Shown piece by piece: positions 63,728-64,000 of a DNA stretch of 64,000 nucleotides. Origin of the DNA: Melanocharis versteri (Eukaryota; Chordata; Aves; Passeriformes; Melanocharitidae); NCBI GenBank assembly GCA_013397845.1, contig VZTG01004587.1, positions 68,887-132,886 on the forward strand, read 5' to 3'. The first letter of the stretch is position 1. The number at the start of each line of letters is the position of its first letter. The notes beneath the pieces were generated by a model. The model had not been told where the DNA came from. It searched no databases and was given only the letters and a program-made list of their open reading frames with translations. Both the position numbers and the translations under genes were made by a program.

Positions 63728-64000
63728 GGCATATAGGCCCTGCTTGATGTGACAAACCAAGGTTATCCAGAGGAAGGCAACAGCGAGGTGGCACAGGCAC
63801 AGTGCCATCAGCACGAGGCAGCTCATACGGGTCTGGTTTAGGAGACAAGCTGGGTCACAGCTGAGTGCTTTTGCAAAGCCCCCCCACCATTCACATCAAT
63901 AAAAGACATGGAGGGAAAAGAAATGCAGTTTACAGTACACAGATGCCTAAGAAGATGGAGCCTAACCCTAAAGTTTCGGGCAACCTTCCTGTAATTCCAG

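Larger units (their letters stand above)
1..64000 (-). other. KCNH5: KCNH5 gene body (partial, internal segment)
   Basis: Three exons in collinear order on the minus strand encode successive parts of an EAG-family potassium channel, so the window is an internal piece of one large gene. EAG2 is preferred over the paralogue KCNH1 because the residues match my memory of EAG2 at the differing positions: VFNEHPAF (KCNH1 has KEHPAF), LAVEFQTIHC (KCNH1 AMEFQTVHC), DALCFVV (KCNH1 DSLCFVV), AHACANVRA (KCNH1 AQSCANVRA) and LTLTCNLRKR (KCNH1 LILTYNLRKR). The product is a tetrameric plasma-membrane, mainly neuronal, voltage-gated K+ channel subunit. The exons for the PAS domain, S1-S5 and pore should lie to the right, and the exon for the cytosolic C-terminal tail to the left; no frame for them is seen here. 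Exons are probably numbers 8-10 of 11 by human numbering, which I could not check. Confidence 0.95.
49941..64000 (-). other. KCNH5 intron upstream of the S6/C-linker exon (partial)
   Basis: At least 14,060 bp of intron. The pore exon that must precede 49940 is not found, so it lies right of the window. The tract holds a CR1 in plus orientation (52927-53221), a solo-LTR-like element (53389-53721) and a 590-bp CR1 in minus orientation (63136-63727). The rest is AT-rich unique sequence with chance frames only. Confidence 0.88.

Overview
This is bird nuclear DNA. Two things show it. CR1 LINE 3' fragments with the avian ATTCTATGATTCT-type ends are scattered through the window, together with an old retroviral LTR of a kind I associate with neoavian/passerine genomes. 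Three coding exons encode a near-invariant vertebrate potassium channel. No bacterial-type gene organisation, CRISPR array or RNA gene is visible. A passerine or other neoavian source is my inference from the LTR; the sequence does not prove species.

The whole window lies inside one gene on the minus strand, KCNH5 (EAG2, Kv10.2), a voltage-gated potassium channel alpha subunit. In transcription order (right to left) the supported exons are 49741-49940 (end of S6 and C-linker), 38196-38448 (C-linker end and first part of the cyclic-nucleotide-binding homology domain, CNBHD) and 27834-28030 (rest of the CNBHD with the intrinsic-ligand position). The reading phases join perfectly (200, 253 and 197 bp, split Ser and Gly codons) and give about 217 continuous residues without a frameshift or stop. 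The introns between them are 11,292 bp (38449-49740) and 10,165 bp (28031-38195). At least 27.8 kb of the following intron (1-27833) and at least 14 kb of the preceding one (49941-64000) are also present. The N-terminal PAS/S1-pore exons and the large C-terminal exon are outside the window.

Layout: 1-27.8 kb is intron with five CR1 tracts, two MIR/L2-like relics and a damaged assembly region at 14.7-15.1 and 18.2-21.8 kb. There, single-N joins and one 735-N gap are each flanked by near-identical direct repeats, which is best read as unmerged overlapping or allelic contigs and not as biology. The block at 27.8-50 kb holds the three exons, two CR1 pieces, an (ATCC)n microsatellite just upstream of an exon, and a possible decayed coding-like patch. 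The block at 50-64 kb is intron with a CR1, a solo-LTR-like element and a long antisense CR1.

I found no convincing new system. The best leads are the assembly-artefact cluster, the solo LTR, a weak 5' splice site inside the CNBHD, and two candidate regulatory motif clusters in the introns. Most open reading frames outside the exons look like chance frames in intronic or repeat DNA.
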